A stretch of DNA of 9,988 bases, taken from Candidatus Woesearchaeota archaeon. Lineage in GTDB: Archaea > Nanobdellota > Nanobdellia > SCGC-AAA011-G17 > VGLX01. This document shows, piece after piece, positions 1 through 6,826 of this stretch. The position numbers and the translations under genes are program-made. Numbering within the stretch: position 1 is the stretch's first letter; each line of letters opens with the position of its first letter. The notes beneath the pieces were generated by a model that searched no databases, was not told the DNA's origin, and saw nothing but the letters and a program-made list of their open reading frames with translations. The stretch spans positions 1 to 9,988 of the forward strand of contig VGLX01000022.1 of assembly GCA_016866645.1 (NCBI GenBank). The letters run 5' to 3'.

Positions 1-19
1 ATACTTCAGGTATTTTCAT
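1..19 (-). CDS. Start of another N-terminal-tag protein (cut by window edge)
   Basis: An ATG at 19-17 on the minus strand opens a frame reading M-K-I-P-E-V before the window ends. This matches the first residues of the four complete tag-bearing genes upstream (MKIPEI, MKIPEI, MRIPEI, MKLPKT). The start overlaps the TGA of the preceding gene as ATGA, the same junction type used elsewhere in this operon, so translational coupling is likely. Only six codons are visible and nothing can be said about the body of the protein. The call rests on the motif plus the junction, not on length. Confidence 0.7.
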
Positions 20-846
20 TTTTTGTAGCTTTTCAGCCTTTCAGCGAGGCATAGTATTCCGTATAAAGCGCTGTTGCATGTGTATAGCGCATCTGCGTAA
101 ATATGCTCGCCAAGCCCGTTCTTGATCAGGCCGTTGTCAAATCCTATCCTTTCTTCTAGCTCTTTTCTTATCGTAACCGCTTGAGCCTCATTGCCAAGCA
201 GGTAATCCAGTATGGCAAAAGAAGCGCTATCCGAAGTGTGCAAGTGGTCAAACCCCATGCCTTGCTTAACTAGGCTGCCGTTGAATCCTATCTTTGTCAT
301 TATTTCATCTTTTACATCATTTGCTCTTCTTTCTTTACCAAGCAGCCAGTCGAGCACTGCAAACGATGTGTTATCAATAGTGTACCAGTTGCCATGAGTA
401 ACATTTTTGATTAAGCCGCCATTAAAATATCTTTGCAAATAATCTCTCCTCCTTCTCGCTATTGTCTTATCGCTTAGCAAATAATCAAGGAGAGCGTAGA
501 AAGCGTTGCTGTATACCGGTGCGTCGAAGTCGTTTCCGATGCCTACTCTGACAAGAATACCGTTAAATCCTATCTTTTCTTCTATTGTGTCCCTTATTCT
601 TCTTGCGTTTGTCTCGTTGCCTAGTAGGCAGTCTAGTATTGCGACTAGGGAGCTGTCGTAACTGTATACGTTGGGTGTTGTGTCATGCTTAGCAAGACCG
701 CCTTCAAAGCCTATCTTGCTTTCTATCTCATGCCTTATTTTTTTTGCCGTTGCTTTATCGTTGAAGTATTCAGAATGTTCTTTTAACAATTTTTGTACTT
801 CATCTTTCAAATCCGTTTCAGGTATGAATATTTCAGGTATTTTCAT
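16..846 (-). CDS. Tag-bearing five-repeat protein, probable alpha/alpha-toroid-like fold
   Basis: This is a 276-residue protein of unknown function. Residues 1-22 are the operon's common N-terminal tag (MKIPEIFIP plus a charged helix DLKDEVQKLLKE). The rest is a regular tandem repeat: an IGFxGGL-like turn recurs at about residues 45, 92, 140, 186 and 234, a period of 46-48. Each turn is followed by a Y-S/T-x-D/N-S-A/S stretch, a hydrophobic helix ending DxLLG, and a charged helix rich in R, K and E. Paired helices joined by a Gly-Gly-Leu turn resemble alpha/alpha-toroid repeats such as those of terpene cyclases and some glycosidases, but I see no catalytic signature, so an enzymatic role is not claimed. 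There is no signal peptide or membrane segment, so it is probably cytoplasmic. Both ends overlap neighbours by ATGA. The start is preceded by AGAGG 4 nt upstream, lying in the end of the preceding gene. Confidence 0.85.
   Translation of the reverse strand: MKIPEIFIPETDLKDEVQKLLKEHSEYFNDKATAKKIRHEIESKIGFEGGLAKHDTTPNVYSYDSSLVAILDCLLGNETNARRIRDTIEEKIGFNGILVRVGIGNDFDAPVYSNAFYALLDYLLSDKTIARRRRDYLQRYFNGGLIKNVTHGNWYTIDNTSFAVLDWLLGKERRANDVKDEIMTKIGFNGSLVKQGMGFDHLHTSDSASFAILDYLLGNEAQAVTIRKELEERIGFDNGLIKNGLGEHIYADALYTCNSALYGILCLAERLKSYKK
818..846 (-). repeat. 29-nt exact repeat at gene start, copy 1
   Basis: The first 29 nt of this tag gene, from the A of its ATG, are identical to the first 29 nt of its upstream neighbour (1309-1337). 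The sequence diverges at once on both sides, so the identity covers just the N-terminal tag codons. A shorter match (about 15 nt of coding sequence) occurs at the truncated gene at 5-19. Confidence 0.9.
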
Positions 847-1337
847 AATGCCTCTAACTCGAAGTTATCCAGATACCAATTTTTAAACACATCTAAGCCG
901 TATTTGTCTAGGCGGTTCGCTTTTATTGCTATGAGGTAATTGTCTTTTTTTAGGCATTTCGTTTGCATCGAGCCTATCTGACTGATCTCTTTTTCTAAGC
1001 TTATCTTTTGGTTTAGCTTTTTCAAATCTGTTCCGTTCTTAAATTCTAAAAAATAAATTGATGTATAAACGTTAGATAGTGGTGGTATGTATGTCATTTC
1101 TCCGGCTTGAATAATATGCTCAGGTATCTTCTTTCCAAAATGCCATTCTAAAATTTTTTTGTTTTTTAATTTTTCAAAATCTGTTCTTAAAACATAGTCG
1201 CCAATTTCCTTGGGTATACAAGTCAAAGACAAGAGATCTTTCACCTGCTTGAGTTTAGAAGATTTCCCGTCCTTAAGGTCTTTTAGTTTTTTGTCTAGAT
1301 TCTCACTGTCAGGTATGAATATTTCAGGTATTTTCAT
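843..1337 (-). CDS. Tag-bearing protein of unknown function, 164 aa
   Basis: The protein is not recognised. Residues 1-24 are the shared tag (MKIPEIFIPD, then LDKKLKDLKD). The body has two similar strand-helix units: around 81-102 (IPPLSNVYTSIYFLEF then NGTDLKKL) and around 114-136 (NYLIAIKA then NRLDKYGLDVFKNW). This suggests a small alpha/beta sandwich built on a duplicated motif. No signal peptide, membrane segment, metal-binding cluster or nucleotide-binding loop is visible. The start codon lies in an ATGA overlap with the upstream gene, with no Shine-Dalgarno sequence within 15 nt, so translation probably depends on reinitiation after that gene. Its first 29 nt are identical to those of the next gene downstream. 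It is likely a real gene because of its length, tight packing and conserved N-terminus. Confidence 0.8.
   Translation of the reverse strand: MKIPEIFIPDSENLDKKLKDLKDGKSSKLKQVKDLLSLTCIPKEIGDYVLRTDFEKLKNKKILEWHFGKKIPEHIIQAGEMTYIPPLSNVYTSIYFLEFKNGTDLKKLNQKISLEKEISQIGSMQTKCLKKDNYLIAIKANRLDKYGLDVFKNWYLDNFELEAL
1309..1337 (-). repeat. 29-nt exact repeat at gene start, copy 2
   Basis: This is identical to 818-846 and begins exactly at the start codon. The tag genes starting at 1723 and 5172 carry diverged versions of the same stretch. Confidence 0.9.
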
Positions 1338-1723
1338 TTTTTAGGTTCTTTACAAAGCTCCCTTAAACGTTCCTCCCATTCTCCCGGGATATGAAGCACG
1401 TCTTTTAGCAGTGGATATTTTTTGTCCGCTTTGAATACGAGATGTTTCTGAGACTCGTCATAGATGCGTAGATGGGCCGTTCTGTCTTTGTACCGGGGGT
1501 AGTATTCTATTACTATTCCTGTCTCTTTGTCTTCAAAAGAGTAAACAGAAGCAATGCTATCAAGTTTGCCAAGCTTCTCTGCAACTTTTTGTGCTCGATT
1601 GTAAATTATCCTGGTATCTGACTCGTTATAACCGGAGGGGATCATGTTTTCAGACTTTTTTATTAGTTCACAAATCTTTTTCTCTAAATCCTTGTCTAGT
1701 ATGAATATCTCTGGTATTCTCAT
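1334..1723 (-). CDS. Tag-bearing protein of unknown function, 129 aa
   Basis: The family is not recognised. Residues 1-25 are the common tag (MRIPEIFIL, then DKDLEKKICELIKK). A helix near 38-53 contains IIYNRAQKVAEKL, and residues about 57-100 look like beta strands (VYSFE, GIVIEYYPRY, AHLRIYD, HLVFKAD). The helix and strand pattern resembles the tag-bearing gene between hutH and hutU (IILNQARKN, then KVWFFYD and YLGSINTY). The two may therefore be distant paralogues beyond the tag, though I judged this by eye only. The gene starts inside the hutI stop (ATGA) and ends inside the next start (ATGA), so it is part of the hut transcript. It is probably soluble and cytoplasmic, since no hydrophobic segment long enough for a membrane helix is present. 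Confidence 0.8.
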   Translation of the reverse strand: MRIPEIFILDKDLEKKICELIKKSENMIPSGYNESDTRIIYNRAQKVAEKLGKLDSIASVYSFEDKETGIVIEYYPRYKDRTAHLRIYDESQKHLVFKADKKYPLLKDVLHIPGEWEERLRELCKEPKK

Positions 1724-2982
1724 TTTTTGTACACTATCTTCCCGTCTTTTATTACTGTGTCTACGAGGTTTACTCCGAAGTTGTCGATTAGCATTCCGTG
1801 CTCTTCGCAGTCATAGACTACTAGGTCTGCTTTTTTTCCGATTTCTATGCTTCCTATCTCGTGAGCCATCTTGAGGGCGTGTGCGGCGTTTATCGTTGAG
1901 GCGTTGATTATCTCCGCATAGCTCATCCTGTAAAGCCTTGCTGCTGTTTCCATGACTGTTTTCATAGACTGGGTGTTGCAGCTCCCAGGATTATAGTCCG
2001 TGGCTAATGCTACTGGCAAGCCTTGTTCTATCATGCCCCTTATCTTTGCAGGCAAGAACTTTTTCAATTTCTTATGTCCCGGTATTAACTCTGTTAGGTG
2101 ATAAGTCACGCCTGGCAGGAGAACTCCTATGATTTTAGATTCTATCATTCCAGTTACATCTTTCTCGGTCGCATAGTCAAGATGATCCGCTGAAACTGCC
2201 TTGAGCTTAGCTGCCAGTCTCGCTCCGTAGTTATGGCCTGTCTGCTCTGCGTGGATTTTCAGGTCTAACCCTTCTTTCTTCGCGGCTTGTAGTATGTCTT
2301 TGCTTTCTTTGTAAGTGAACCCTAGCTTGTCGCAGAACACGTCGCAATACTCTGCTAACCTTTCACGTCTTATCTTTGGAATAATCCTTTTTACGAGGTC
2401 TACGTAACCTTCCCTGTCGTTTTTGTACTCTTGAGGGACAGTATGCGCTCCTAAGAAAGTAGGCATTATCGTCATCGGGTGATTGCTCTGCAACTCTTTT
2501 ATAACGCGCAGGATTTTCAGCTCGTTCTCTTCATCTAGGCCGTATCCGCTTTTTATCTCAACAGTCGTCGTGCCATGGCGGAGCATCACGTCTAGGTCTT
2601 TCAAGCCTTTCTTAACAAGCTCATCTAAGCTTGCTTTTCTCGTCTGCTCTACAGTGTATAATATCCCTCCTGTCTTGTGCTGGCCGGCATATGAGCTTCC
2701 TGCGGTTTTCGCCTCGTATTCGAAACTCCTTGATCCAGCGAACACTAAGTGGGTGTGGCAGTCAACAAATCCTGGCAGAACTATCTTGTTCGTCGCGTCT
2801 ATCACTTCTTCCGCTTCCCATTTGAAGAAACCTACGTCGACTATCCTTCCGTTTTTTATCGCTACGTCTGACTTCTTAAGAATGCCTAGGTCTTGCAAAT
2901 ATTTTCCAGTTTTAGGCCTGTAACTGGCTCTGTCAGCTGTGATTATTTCATTAGCGTTCCTTATCAGAAGGTCAGCTTTCAT
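1720..2982 (-). CDS. hutI: Imidazolonepropionase
   Basis: This 420-residue amidohydrolase hydrolyses 4-imidazolone-5-propanoate to N-formimino-L-glutamate, the third step of histidine degradation. The length is typical of HutI. The metal-site residues of the amidohydrolase superfamily are all visible: H76 and H78 in CHTH, H244 in IHAEQTGH, H267 in SADH and D329 in ATDYNPGS. The family landmarks GTTTVEIKSGYG (137-148) and FLGAHTVP (176-183) are present, and the C-terminus has the usual GSIEIGKKADLVVYD composite-barrel strand. Translation starts at ATG 2982, 5 nt after the hutU stop, with no clear Shine-Dalgarno sequence, so coupling to hutU is likely. Its TGA overlaps the next ATG. It is soluble and cytoplasmic. 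The identification is secure. Confidence 0.98.
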   Translation of the reverse strand: MKADLLIRNANEIITADRASYRPKTGKYLQDLGILKKSDVAIKNGRIVDVGFFKWEAEEVIDATNKIVLPGFVDCHTHLVFAGSRSFEYEAKTAGSSYAGQHKTGGILYTVEQTRKASLDELVKKGLKDLDVMLRHGTTTVEIKSGYGLDEENELKILRVIKELQSNHPMTIMPTFLGAHTVPQEYKNDREGYVDLVKRIIPKIRRERLAEYCDVFCDKLGFTYKESKDILQAAKKEGLDLKIHAEQTGHNYGARLAAKLKAVSADHLDYATEKDVTGMIESKIIGVLLPGVTYHLTELIPGHKKLKKFLPAKIRGMIEQGLPVALATDYNPGSCNTQSMKTVMETAARLYRMSYAEIINASTINAAHALKMAHEIGSIEIGKKADLVVYDCEEHGMLIDNFGVNLVDTVIKDGKIVYKK

Positions 2983-2987
2983 GATTC

Positions 2988-4706
2988 TTAACAGGTCAGC
3001 CCCGGTATCTTCACGTTTTTCTTCTTCGCTGTGTCTATCGCTATTTCGTATCCTGCGTCGGCATGCCTAGCTACTCCCATTCCTGGATCGCTTTCTAAAA
3101 CGCTTAGAAGCCTTTTCTCTTTGTTCTTCGTCCCGTCCGCTACTACTACCATTCCTGCGTGCTGCGAGTATCCTATGCCTACTCCTCCTCCGTGGTGCAC
3201 GCTTACCCAGGATGCGCCTGATGCCACGTTCAGCATGGCGTTCAGGAATACCCAGTCTGATATCGCGTCGCTTCCGTCTAGCATCCCTTCTGTTTCTCTG
3301 TTGGGGCTTGCTACTGATCCGCAGTCCAGGTGGTCTCGTCCTATGACTATCGGCGCTTTGGCTTTTCCTGATTTTACCAGTTGGTTTATCGCTACTCCGA
3401 ATTTGGCCCTGTCTCCGTAGCCGAGCCAGCATATCCTCGTCGGTAGCCCGATTATAGGTATTTTTTCTCTCGCTAGCTTGACCCATCTTTGCAGGGCTTT
3501 GTCTTCTGGGAACATTTTTAGGAGTTCTTCGTCTATCGCGTAGATGTCTTCTGGCCTTCCGCTTATGGCCGCCCATCTGAACGGCCCTTTGCCCTCGCAG
3601 AATAATGGCCGGATGTATTTCGGAACGAATCCTGGATACAAGAATTCTCCTTGCTCGTTTCGTATTTTCAGTCCTCCGATTTCTGCTTGTGCTCTTAGGT
3701 TGTTTCCGTAGTCGAAAGCTACTGCCCCTAGATTTTGCATTTTGAGGATGGCTTCTGCGTGCTTCACGACAGCTTCTAAAGATCTTTTCCTGTACTCTTG
3801 AGGGTTCTGTATCCTCAGTTTTTCTAACTCTTCTAGGTTTCCTACTGGTATGTAGTCGAGCAAGTCGTGCGATGATGTCTGGTCTGTTACTACGTCAGGC
3901 AGTACTCCCATTTTGAGAAGTTGCGGATGAGTCACTGCTGCATTGCCGACTAGGCCGATTGATAAAGGCATTTTTTCTTTGACAGCTTCTTTTGCCCATT
4001 TCACTGCTTCTTCTAGGCTTCTGGTCATCTTGTCGCAGTATCCTTCTTTGACTTTCTGTGCTATTCTTTCTGGCCTGGCTTCTACGTTGATTACTACTGC
4101 TTCGTTCATCTTTGCTGCTAATGGCTGCGCTCCGGACATAGCGCCCATGCCTGCTGTAAGGACTAGTTTTCCTTTCAATGAGTCTGTTTTGAAGTCTTGC
4201 TTCGCTACTGACGCTAGCGTTTCGTAAGTGCCTTGTATTATGCCTTGTGTCCCGATATATATCCATGATCCGGCGGTCATCTGCCCGTACATGGTAAGCC
4301 CTTGCTTGTCATACTTGTCGAACTGTTCTTGTGTCGCCCATTTCGGGACGAGGTTTGAGTTAGCGATTAACACTCTTGGCGCGTCTTTTGAGGTTTTTTT
4401 GATATACACTGGTTTTCCGGATTGTACGCATAAGGTCTCGTCTTTTTCCAACTGTGTTAACGCATATACTATCTTGTTGAACTCTTTCCAGTTTCTTGCT
4501 GCCCTGCCTTGCCCACCGTAGACTATTAGCTCGTCTGGCTTGTTGGCTACTTGTGGGTGTAAGTTGTTCAGCAGCATCCTTAGCGCTGCTTCTGCGTCCC
4601 AGCTTTTGCAGTGCAGCTTTTTTCCGCTGTACCTTTTTGTCAGCTCGAGGATGTCTGCTTTTTCTTCCATAAACATTGGCCTGTTGTAATTTTTTTCTTC
4701 GCTCAT
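2988..4706 (-). CDS. hutU: Urocanate hydratase (urocanase)
   Basis: This 572-residue enzyme adds water to urocanate to give 4-imidazolone-5-propanoate, using tightly bound NAD+ as electrophile; it is step two of histidine degradation. The length fits the family (about 550-570). The urocanase signature GLPTRICW occurs at 420-427, with the conserved catalytic Cys at 426, corresponding to Cys410 of the Pseudomonas putida enzyme. Other landmarks are YGGQGRAARNW (63-73), YIGTQGIIQGTYET (150-163), AGMGAMSGAQPLAAK (185-199), GRDHLDCGSVASPNRETE (466-483) and VHHGGGVGIGYSQHAGM (513-529). ATG 4706 is preceded by TAGGAG about 7 nt upstream. That Shine-Dalgarno sequence overlaps the stop of the preceding small gene. 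hutU lies between the hutH-linked small gene and hutI in one transcript. It is cytoplasmic and normally a homodimer. Confidence 0.99.
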   Translation of the reverse strand: MSEEKNYNRPMFMEEKADILELTKRYSGKKLHCKSWDAEAALRMLLNNLHPQVANKPDELIVYGGQGRAARNWKEFNKIVYALTQLEKDETLCVQSGKPVYIKKTSKDAPRVLIANSNLVPKWATQEQFDKYDKQGLTMYGQMTAGSWIYIGTQGIIQGTYETLASVAKQDFKTDSLKGKLVLTAGMGAMSGAQPLAAKMNEAVVINVEARPERIAQKVKEGYCDKMTRSLEEAVKWAKEAVKEKMPLSIGLVGNAAVTHPQLLKMGVLPDVVTDQTSSHDLLDYIPVGNLEELEKLRIQNPQEYRKRSLEAVVKHAEAILKMQNLGAVAFDYGNNLRAQAEIGGLKIRNEQGEFLYPGFVPKYIRPLFCEGKGPFRWAAISGRPEDIYAIDEELLKMFPEDKALQRWVKLAREKIPIIGLPTRICWLGYGDRAKFGVAINQLVKSGKAKAPIVIGRDHLDCGSVASPNRETEGMLDGSDAISDWVFLNAMLNVASGASWVSVHHGGGVGIGYSQHAGMVVVADGTKNKEKRLLSVLESDPGMGVARHADAGYEIAIDTAKKKNVKIPGLTC

Positions 4707-4716
4707 TTTAACGCTC

Positions 4717-5172
4717 CTACGGGAAAGGTATGTCCTTTGATGAATCCCGCCTTAACGGTTTTTTGGTGATGACTGGTGCTCCGGTGTTATCGTCGTAATA
4801 GTAGCCTGTCCGGTATTCTAGCCTGCGGTGCTCTTTTTTTATCAGGATTAGTCCGCTGTACCCTTGTTCAAACAACAATTCAGCAGTATTCTTGTTGTAG
4901 GTGTTTATCGAGCCCAGGTATTGTTCGTTGTCGTAGAAAAACCAAACCTTCCATCTGTGCTCTATTTCTTTGCCTTTATTCTCTTTTTCTGTAACCCTTA
5001 AGTTGGGATATAGCTCTAAGAGGTAGTCAATCAATCTTGGAAAGTTCTTTCTTGCTTGGTTGAGGATTATATTTTTTTCTTCAACTAAGTATGGACCTTT
5101 GGGCTTTTTCAGTAACTGCTTGGTTTTTGTTTCTAAATCCTTGCTCAGAATGAATGTCTTGGGCAGTTTCAT
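4717..5172 (-). CDS. Tag-bearing protein of unknown function between hutH and hutU, 151 aa
   Basis: The family is not recognised. Residues 1-23 are a diverged copy of the operon tag (MKLPKTFIL, then SKDLETKTKQLLKK). After a helix containing IILNQARKNFPRLIDYLLEL (35-54) comes a probable beta-rich section (HRWKVWFFYD, YLGSINTYN, AELLFEQG, GLILIKK, RTGYYYDD). A basic, proline-containing tail ends at DIPFP. There is no signal peptide or membrane helix. The ATG lies in an ATGA overlap with the hutH stop. AGGT, 8 nt upstream inside the last hutH codons, can serve as ribosome binding site. The stop codon forms part of the hutU Shine-Dalgarno sequence. Its position between two consecutive pathway enzymes suggests co-expression with them, but no histidine-related activity can be read from the sequence. 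Confidence 0.82.
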   Translation of the reverse strand: MKLPKTFILSKDLETKTKQLLKKPKGPYLVEEKNIILNQARKNFPRLIDYLLELYPNLRVTEKENKGKEIEHRWKVWFFYDNEQYLGSINTYNKNTAELLFEQGYSGLILIKKEHRRLEYRTGYYYDDNTGAPVITKKPLRRDSSKDIPFP

Positions 5173-6737
5173 CTTAGCTTACCTACAGTTTTTTCAACCT
5201 CTTCTAGGATCGTTTTTTCATGTACTAAGTTGTAGACTTTTTCTATGTCCTGGTAGAGTGTTCTGTCTTTTTTTAACGGCTTGACGTTTTCTCTTATGAC
5301 TTGATAAGCTTTTGATGTCCCTCTGCCCGGCGGGTCTTCGTGGAATTCTAACGCTTGGGACGCGCAGAGAAGCTCTATCGCTATTACGTATTCTAGGTTT
5401 TTTATCACTTCTTTGGCTTTCGACGATGAGGTCATGGCCATGCTTACGAAGTCTTCCTGGTTGGCTGAGACTGGCAGTGAGGTGTTAGACGCCGGGTAGG
5501 ATAGTATCTTGTTTATCGATAGCAAAGCTGCGGATAGGTATTGCGTTATCATAAGCCCTGAGTTAAGCCCGTTGTTCTCTGTGAGGAACGCGGGTAGGCT
5601 GCTGTAGTCTTTGTTCAGCAGGCGTTCTGTCCTTCGTTCTGAGACTGAGCCTATTATTGTTAGTGTTGATGCGAGGTTGTCCATCGCTGTCGCTATGTAT
5701 TGGCCGTGGAAGTTTCCGCCGGATATGCATTCGTCCTCAAACACTAAGGGGTTGTCTGTCACTGAGTTCATCTCGGTTTCTAATACGCTCTTGATGTGTT
5801 CTAGCTCTTCTTTTACTGGCCCGTGTATTTGCGGTGTGCATCTTATGCTGTAAGGGTCTTGCACTTTTTTGCTCTGCTTGTGCTGGTCGATTTTTTTCTT
5901 GATATGTGGCGGGATGATGTTTTGCTTTGCTTCGCAGGTGTAGTATTTCGGTGATAATATCCTGCTTCCTTCGATAAGCCTTCTCATGTTTTCTGCTGTC
6001 TGTTTCTGTCCTGGATGTGGTTTCAGCGCATGTATTCTCGTGTCGAAGTTTTTTGGGCTGCCTTTCAAGGCTTCTAGTGTCATCGCTGCTGCTATGTCTG
6101 CGGTTTTTGAGAGATTATTCGCGTAGTATAAGTTCAATGCTGCGATGGAGGTTATAGCATGTGTTCCGTTTATCAGTGCTAGTCCTTCTTTCGCTTCTAG
6201 GCTTACTGGTTTTATGCATGCTTTTTTCATCGCCGTTTTGCCGGATAACATCTTGTTGTTGTAGTAGGCTTTGCCTTCGCCTATGAGGACTAGCGCTAAG
6301 TGTGCTAATGGTATCAGGTCGCCGCTTGCTCCTAATGATCCTTTTTCTGGGATTACTGGCAGGACTTCTTTGTTGTACATCTGGATTAGGGTGTCTAGGG
6401 TTGATGGCCTTATTCCTGAGTAGCCTTTGGCTAACGAGTTGATAAGTAAGAACATCGTGCCTTTGGTCTCTTCTTTGCTTAATGGCTGTCCTACGCCGCA
6501 GGCATGGCTTTTTATCAGGTTTGTCTGTAGCTGTTTTATGTCTTCTCTTCTTATTATCTTGTCGCACAGGGCTCCGAATCCTGTGTTTACTCCGTATACT
6601 GGGGCGTTTCTTTCTATTATCTTTTCTATCCTTTTGGCGGATTCTGCGACTGCCTTTTCCTGGTCTTTTGACAGGCGTATAGTCTTATTAGTCTTAATAT
6701 AAGATACAAAATCTTCTATAGTCGCGTAAATATTCAT
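5169..6737 (-). CDS. hutH: Histidine ammonia-lyase (histidase)
   Basis: This enzyme converts L-histidine to trans-urocanate and ammonia, step one of the pathway, and belongs to the MIO-dependent aromatic ammonia-lyase family. Numbering from the ATG at 6737 (522 aa), the MIO-forming Ala-Ser-Gly is at 137-139 in GSLGASGDLIP. Tyr48 lies in YGVNTGFG and His78 in SHACGVG (the histidine-selective type). Asn190 is in LALINGTHA. Gln293, Tyr296 and Arg299 are in QDPYSIR, Phe343 is in SGGNFHG and Glu428 is in NQED. All match the P. putida active site. About 20 extra residues, rich in Lys, precede QDPYS. Alternative in-frame starts are GTG 6752 and ATG 6746. The promoter places the transcript start near 6750, which disfavours the GTG, but the choice of ATG is uncertain. 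It is the first gene of the operon. Confidence 0.97.
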   Translation of the reverse strand: MNIYATIEDFVSYIKTNKTIRLSKDQEKAVAESAKRIEKIIERNAPVYGVNTGFGALCDKIIRREDIKQLQTNLIKSHACGVGQPLSKEETKGTMFLLINSLAKGYSGIRPSTLDTLIQMYNKEVLPVIPEKGSLGASGDLIPLAHLALVLIGEGKAYYNNKMLSGKTAMKKACIKPVSLEAKEGLALINGTHAITSIAALNLYYANNLSKTADIAAAMTLEALKGSPKNFDTRIHALKPHPGQKQTAENMRRLIEGSRILSPKYYTCEAKQNIIPPHIKKKIDQHKQSKKVQDPYSIRCTPQIHGPVKEELEHIKSVLETEMNSVTDNPLVFEDECISGGNFHGQYIATAMDNLASTLTIIGSVSERRTERLLNKDYSSLPAFLTENNGLNSGLMITQYLSAALLSINKILSYPASNTSLPVSANQEDFVSMAMTSSSKAKEVIKNLEYVIAIELLCASQALEFHEDPPGRGTSKAYQVIRENVKPLKKDRTLYQDIEKVYNLVHEKTILEEVEKTVGKLR

Positions 6738-6748
6738 AACCCCCATCG

Positions 6749-6788
6749 TCACTTTTGGGGATTGGATGCTGATTTAAAAACCTTCCTT
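6749..6788 (-). promoter_or_regulatory. Archaeal promoter of the hut operon (BRE/TATA)
   Basis: On the minus strand the sequence AAGGAAGG (6788-6781) is followed directly by TTTTTAAA (6780-6773). This is the BRE plus TATA layout of archaeal TBP/TFB promoters. With the usual spacing of about 26 nt from box centre to start, transcription would begin near 6750, only 4-13 nt before the two candidate hutH ATGs. The mRNA would then be leaderless or nearly so. No good Shine-Dalgarno sequence at proper spacing precedes hutH, which fits a very short leader. Confidence 0.7.
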
Positions 6789-6801
6789 ATATCGAAATAT
6801 A
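6788..6801. promoter_or_regulatory. Small AT-rich inverted repeat between the divergent promoters
   Basis: TATAT-CGAA-ATATA is a perfect 5-bp inverted repeat with a 4-nt centre. It lies immediately upstream of the hut promoter BRE and about 30 bp upstream of the BRE of the rightward promoter. A repressor or activator bound here could control both arms. Short AT palindromes are common by chance in AT-rich spacers, so this is only a candidate operator. Confidence 0.2.
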
Positions 6802-6826
6802 TTATAACCACCATCAAGTAGTTAAA

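Noticed and set aside
818..1337. The 29-nt repeats as a CRISPR array or mobile-element ends
   Set aside because: There are only two exact copies about 490 bp apart, both direct and both placed exactly at start codons within coding sequence. There are no spacers of constant length, no inverted ends and no target-site duplication.
16..1723. A hidden formiminoglutamate-processing enzyme (HutG or FtcD) among the genes after hutI
   Set aside because: None of these genes has the arginase-family metal motifs of HutG or the size and motifs of a formiminotransferase.
3067..4266. Long alternative-frame and antisense open frames within hutU (for example 3067-3576, 3895-4266 on the minus strand and several on the plus strand)
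   Set aside because: They lie entirely within a complete, unmistakable hutU. Their translations are Arg/Ser-rich low-complexity shadows with no recognisable motif.
6115..6567. 150-codon minus-strand frame and opposite-strand frames inside hutH
   Set aside because: These are shadows of hutH coding sequence in other frames; compositions are skewed and no ribosome binding site or motif is visible.
6738..6752. GTG at 6752 as the hutH start
   Set aside because: The predicted transcript start (about 6750) falls at or inside this codon, and two in-frame ATGs follow within 15 nt. The extra residues are outside the conserved enzyme. It cannot be fully excluded.
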